Shown here piece after piece: positions 24,737 to 27,507 of a DNA stretch of 27,507 bases (positions are counted from its first letter, which is position 1; each line of letters opens with the position of its first letter). A program made the translations under genes and the position numbers. The DNA lies in contig JBBQSN010000021.1 in the NCBI GenBank assembly GCA_038213835.1, positions 1 through 27,507 of the forward strand, in the 5' to 3' direction. Below the pieces are notes generated by a model, which worked only from the letters and a program-made list of their open reading frames with translations, was not told the DNA's origin and ran no database searches. The DNA is from JBBQSN01 sp038213835 (GTDB lineage Bacteria; Actinomycetota; Actinomycetes; Actinomycetales; CAWJMD01).

Positions 24737-25095
24737 GTGCGGGTGGCCGTGCCCGTCTCTGCCGGCGACGGCGCGCAGCGGGCGGGCCGAGCGGTCCACG
24801 AGCTGCGCCAGGCAGGCGGCCTGGACCGGTCCACGCTGCTCGTCGTGCTCCCCACCGGCAGCGGGTGGGTCAACCCGGCGGCCGTCGACGTCGTCGAGCT
24901 GCAGACCTCGGGCGGCGTCGCGACGGTCTCGGTGCAGTACGACGACCGTCCGAGCTACCGGCCTTCCTCTCCGGAGGGGGGCGAGGGCCGCGGAGCAGGC
25001 GCGGCTGTTGCTCGACCGGCTCCAGGTGGCCTGTCGGCAGGGCGCGGGACCGAACAGTGGACGCGCTGCGGGTGGCGGCCACCGACGAGGACTGA
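24737..25095 (+). pseudogene. Fragment resembling an alpha/beta-hydrolase of the PF10081 type
   Basis: The plus strand reads VRVAVPVSAGDGAQRAGRAV and then HELRQAGGLDRSTLLVVLPT, GSGWVNPAAVDVVELQTSGG, VATVSVQYDDRPSYRP. This resembles the start of the catalytic domain of actinobacterial Abhydrolase_9 proteins (PTGTGWV and VQYSxxPS blocks). After about 24965 the coding signal moves to other frames (EQARLLLDRLQVACRQGAG, then VDALRVAATDED and TGA at 25093-25095). The N-terminal membrane domain and the GxSxG serine motif are missing. It abuts the LuxR remnant, so a deletion probably joined two genes. The family call is by eye and tentative. Confidence 0.5.
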
Positions 25096-25104
25096 CCCGC
25101 TGGC

Positions 25105-25110
25105 TACCGT
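25105..25110 (+). promoter_or_regulatory. Candidate -10 box of the small membrane protein gene (leaderless)
   Basis: TACCGT (TANNNT) ends seven bases before GTG 25118. No ribosome binding site is visible. The same hexamer is used in front of the flavodoxin-family gene. Confidence 0.4.
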
Positions 25111-25117
25111 GGCGCCC

Positions 25118-25453
25118 GTGGACGGGACGGCGCAGGTGCTGCTGGTCGCGGTCGCCGCTCTCGGTGCCCTGGCCCTGCTCGCGCGCGCCGTCCTCGTCCG
25201 TGGCGAGCCGTGGTGGGTGGGCTGGCCCCCGGCGCTGGCCGCCCTGGGCCTCGTGCTCTGCGTGGCCGCCGGCGTGCCGCGGCCGGCCACCGTCGCCGCC
25301 GTGCTGCTGCTCGTTGTCGGGCTGGTGCTCCAGGTCGCGTGGTCCTACCGCAAGGGCCGGTACCTCGAGGACGACGTCGCGTCGCTGTGGCGCACCGTCC
25401 GCCGCAGGCCGGCCCCGACGCGCCGCCGGCACCGGGCCCCCGGGGACGACTGA
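25118..25453 (+). CDS. Small integral membrane protein of unknown function
   Basis: The 111-aa product has three membrane segments (VLLVAVAALGALALLARAVL, WVGWPPALAALGLVLCVAAG, TVAAVLLLVVGLVLQVAWSY) and a basic cytoplasmic tail (WRTVRRRPAPTRRRHRAPGD). No family was recognised. The start at GTG 25118 is chosen because the -10 box lies seven bases upstream; GTG 25109 is in frame but overlaps that box. It sits between the gene remnants and ndk. Confidence 0.7.
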   Translation: MDGTAQVLLVAVAALGALALLARAVLVRGEPWWVGWPPALAALGLVLCVAAGVPRPATVAAVLLLVVGLVLQVAWSYRKGRYLEDDVASLWRTVRRRPAPTRRRHRAPGDD

Positions 25454-25480
25454 CCGCCCGGCCGCTCTTGGCGTTAGCAC

Positions 25481-25486
25481 TAGGGT
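25481..25486 (+). promoter_or_regulatory. Candidate -10 box of ndk
   Basis: TAGGGT follows TTAGCAC and matches the box before clpP1 (TTAGGGTCG). It would give a leader of about 35 nt containing the AGGAG ribosome binding site at 25513-25517. Confidence 0.4.
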
Positions 25487-25526
25487 CGTCCCGACCGAGC
25501 AACCCGCACGACAGGAGCCACCGATC

Positions 25527-25967
25527 GTGAGCGAGCCCACCACCACCCCGACCGAGCGCAGCCTGGTGCTGGTCAAGCCCGACGGCGTCGCCCGTGGCCT
25601 GAGCGGTGAGGTGCTGCGGCGGATCGAGGCCAAGGGGTACACGCTGATGGCCGTGCAGCTGCGCACCGCGGACGACGCGCTGCTCTGCGAGCACTACGCC
25701 GAGCACGAGGGCAAGCCGTTCTACGCTCCGCTGCTCGAGTTCATGTCGTCCGGGCCCGTGCTCGCCGTGGTGATCGAGGGCCAACGCTGCATCGAGGGCT
25801 TCCGCTCGCTCGCCGGCACCACGGACCCGACCTCGGCCGCCCCCGGCACCATCCGCGGCGACCTCGGCCGCGACTGGGGCCTCGAGGTCGCGCCGAACCT
25901 CGTCCACGGCTCTGACTCCCCGGAGTCGGCCGCCCGCGAGATCGCCCTCTGGTTCGGCGAGGTCTGA
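25527..25967 (+). CDS. ndk: Nucleoside diphosphate kinase
   Basis: The 146-aa enzyme transfers the gamma phosphate of ATP to nucleoside diphosphates through a phosphohistidine. SLVLVKPDGVARGLSGEVLR is the first conserved block. FMSSGPVLAVVIEG and GTIRGDLGRDWGLEVAPNLV follow. The active-site histidine is H127 in NLVHGSDSPESA. The N-terminus is about eight residues longer than usual (SEPTTTPT). AGGAG at 25513-25517, ten bases before the GTG, supports the start. Length otherwise matches bacterial Ndk. Confidence 0.97.
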   Translation: MSEPTTTPTERSLVLVKPDGVARGLSGEVLRRIEAKGYTLMAVQLRTADDALLCEHYAEHEGKPFYAPLLEFMSSGPVLAVVIEGQRCIEGFRSLAGTTDPTSAAPGTIRGDLGRDWGLEVAPNLVHGSDSPESAAREIALWFGEV

Positions 25968-26008
25968 GCACCTGGCCCTGGTCGTCGCCGCTCCCGGCGC
26001 CCAGCGCG

Positions 26009-26014
26009 TAGCCT
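26009..26014 (+). promoter_or_regulatory. Candidate -10 box of the radical SAM gene
   Basis: TAGCCT (TANNNT) lies 38 bases before ATG 26053. GGGAAGG at 26038-26044 would serve as its ribosome binding site. Confidence 0.35.
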
Positions 26015-26052
26015 GTCACCGGTCAGACGTCCCCTGCGGGAAGGCTTCCCCC

Positions 26053-27507
26053 ATGCACGGCCAGTCGATCTTCGACCGGCTCGAACCGCTCCTGGCCCAG
26101 GTCTCCAAGCCGGTGCAGTACGTCGGTGGCGAGATGAACGCGACGCTGAAGGAGTGGGACTGCGGCGGTGAGCACACCGTCCGCTGGGCGCTGATGTACC
26201 CGGACGCCTACGAGGTGGGGGTGCCGAACCAGGGCACGATGATCCTGTACGAGGTCATCAACGAGCGCGATGACGCCCTCGCGGAACGGGCGTACGCGGT
26301 CTGGCCCGACATGGAAGCCCTGATGCGCGAGCACCACGTGCCGCAGTTCACCGTCGACGGACACCGCGAGCTCGCAGACTTCGACGTCTTCGGGCTCTCG
26401 TTCTCCACCGAGCTCGGCTACACGAACATGCTCACCGCGCTCGACCTCGCAGGCATCCCGCTGCACGCGGCCGACCGCACGGTCGACCACCCGGTCGTCC
26501 TGGCCGGCGGCCACGCGGCCTTCAACCCCGAGCCGATCGCGGACTTCGTCGACGCCGCCGTCATCGGCGACGGCGAGGAGGCCGTGCTCCTCATCACCGA
26601 CGCCGTGAAGGCCTGGAAGGCGCAGGGCCGCCCGGGCGGACGTGACGAGCTGCTGCTGCGGCTCGCGCGCACCGGTGGCGTCTACGTCCCGCGCTTCTAC
26701 GACGTCGACTACCTGCCCGACGGCCGCATCCGCAAGGTCGCACCGAACCGTCCGGGTGTGCCGTGGCGGGTCAGCAAGCACACCGTGATGGACCTCGACG
26801 AGTGGCCGTACCCGAAGCAGCCGATCGTGCCCGTGGCCGAGTCGGTGCACGAGCGGATGAGCGTCGAGATCTTCCGTGGCTGCACGCGTGGCTGCCGGTT
26901 CTGCCAGGCCGGGATGATCACCCGTCCGGTACGGGAGCGGTCGCTCGAGGGCATCGGCCAGATGGTCGAGAAGGGCTTGGCGGCAACCGGTTTCGAGGAG
27001 GTCGGACTCCTCAGCCTCTCCAGCGCCGACCACTCAGAGATCGCCCAGGTCACCAAGCAGCTCGCTGACCGGTACGAGGGGACCCAGACCGGGCTGTCCC
27101 TGCCGTCCACGCGGGTCGACGCCTTCAACATCGACCTCGCGAACGAGCTCTCGCGCAACGGACGTCGCTCCGGTCTCACGTTCGCTCCCGAGGGCGGCAG
27201 CGAGCGGCTGCGCAAGGTGATCAACAAGATGGTCACCGAGGAGGACCTCATCCGGACGGTGGCCGCCGCGTACTCGAACGGCTGGCGCCAGGTCAAGCTG
27301 TACTTCATGTGCGGCCTGCCGACCGAGACCGACGAGGACGTCCTGCAGATCGCCGAGCTCGCGAAGAAGGTGATCGCGACCGGCCGGCAGGTCTCCGGGC
27401 AGAGCGACATCCGCTGCACCGTCAGCATCGGCGGCTTCGTGCCCAAGCCGCACACCCCGTTCCAGTGGGCCCCGCAGCTGAGCCACGAGGGCACCGACGC
27501 CCGGTTG
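26053..27507 (+). CDS. TIGR03960-type radical SAM protein (3' end outside the window)
   Basis: The first 485 codons are present without a stop. Residues 35-200 form the N-terminal domain often labelled B12-binding (ALMYPDAYEVGVPNQGTMIL, FDVFGLSFSTELGYTNMLTA, PVVLAGGHAAFNPEPIADFV, VIGDGEEA). The radical SAM cluster motif is C277-x3-C281-x2-C284 (FRGCTRGCRFCQAGMITRPV), followed by EEVGLLSLSSADHSEI, LPSTRVDAF, TFAPEGGSERLRKVINK and GLPTETDEDV. These are hallmarks of the TIGR03960 family, usually followed by TIGR03936 and an RNase E/G gene; those would lie right of the window. The N-terminal domain lacks a clear DxHxxG cobalamin motif, so B12 dependence is not shown. ATG 26053 is preceded by GGGAAGG. 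The function is not established. Confidence 0.93.
   Translation, partial: MHGQSIFDRLEPLLAQVSKPVQYVGGEMNATLKEWDCGGEHTVRWALMYPDAYEVGVPNQGTMILYEVINERDDALAERAYAVWPDMEALMREHHVPQFTVDGHRELADFDVFGLSFSTELGYTNMLTALDLAGIPLHAADRTVDHPVVLAGGHAAFNPEPIADFVDAAVIGDGEEAVLLITDAVKAWKAQGRPGGRDELLLRLARTGGVYVPRFYDVDYLPDGRIRKVAPNRPGVPWRVSKHTVMDLDEWPYPKQPIVPVAESVHERMSVEIFRGCTRGCRFCQAGMITRPVRERSLEGIGQMVEKGLAATGFEEVGLLSLSSADHSEIAQVTKQLADRYEGTQTGLSLPSTRVDAFNIDLANELSRNGRRSGLTFAPEGGSERLRKVINKMVTEEDLIRTVAAAYSNGWRQVKLYFMCGLPTETDEDVLQIAELAKKVIATGRQVSGQSDIRCTVSIGGFVPKPHTPFQWAPQLSHEGTDARL

Noticed and set aside
26053..27507. Functional link of the radical SAM gene to the cobalamin operon
   Set aside because: The B12-binding label is a family name, no DxHxxG motif is evident, and the gene lies almost 10 kb away from the operon.

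Overview
The window comes from a high-GC actinobacterium, most likely a member of the Nocardioidaceae or a close relative. That placement is an inference from strong G/C use at third codon positions, many GTG starts, TANNNT -10 boxes, and the gene order tig-clpP1-clpP2-clpX ... valS ... ileS ... folC-DUF4233-ndk. Most of the window is conserved chromosomal backbone. One nutrient-uptake operon and a few damaged genes stand out.

Layout. Positions 1-860: the start of an IS4-type transposase running off the left edge, tRNA-Gly(TCC), and a frameshifted gene remnant. Positions 862-5715: tRNA-Pro(TGG), then trigger factor, the two ClpP subunits behind a candidate ClgR operator, and ClpX. Positions 5724-10459: a predicted C39-like cysteine-protease-fold protein, a DUF4240 gene downstream of valS on the minus strand, and a methyltransferase whose frame is broken near its 3' end.

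Positions 10456-16727 (minus strand) hold the most interesting system. A cobalamin riboswitch leads a five-gene operon. It encodes a secreted alpha/alpha-toroid protein with a LADTG sorting signal, a secreted membrane-anchored protein with a DUF4430-like domain, and a complete ECF transporter: T component, duplicated ATPase and S component. Toroid plus DUF4430 are the two domain types that form the single-chain vitamin B12 carriers of animals (transcobalamin, intrinsic factor). The operon therefore reads as a split, surface-displayed, transcobalamin-like B12 capture device feeding an ECF importer. The ATPase linker also carries a 56-bp near-perfect palindrome inside the reading frame.

Positions 16750-20249: a T-box leader and ileS on the plus strand, transcribed away from the B12 operon. 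Two RNA-sensing leaders thus diverge from a roughly 40-bp promoter gap. Positions 20260-22292: a stand-alone LigD-type 3'-phosphoesterase, a flavodoxin-family protein (minus) and endonuclease IV. Positions 22351-25967: folC, a coupled small unknown gene, DUF4233, a patch of two gene remnants (a LuxR regulator tail and an alpha/beta-hydrolase piece), a small membrane protein and ndk. From 26053 to the right edge: the first 485 codons of a TIGR03960-type radical SAM protein.

Three reading frames (398-825, 9715-10459, 24471-25095) are broken, several of them at short homopolymers. This could be real decay or assembly error; the sequence alone does not decide.
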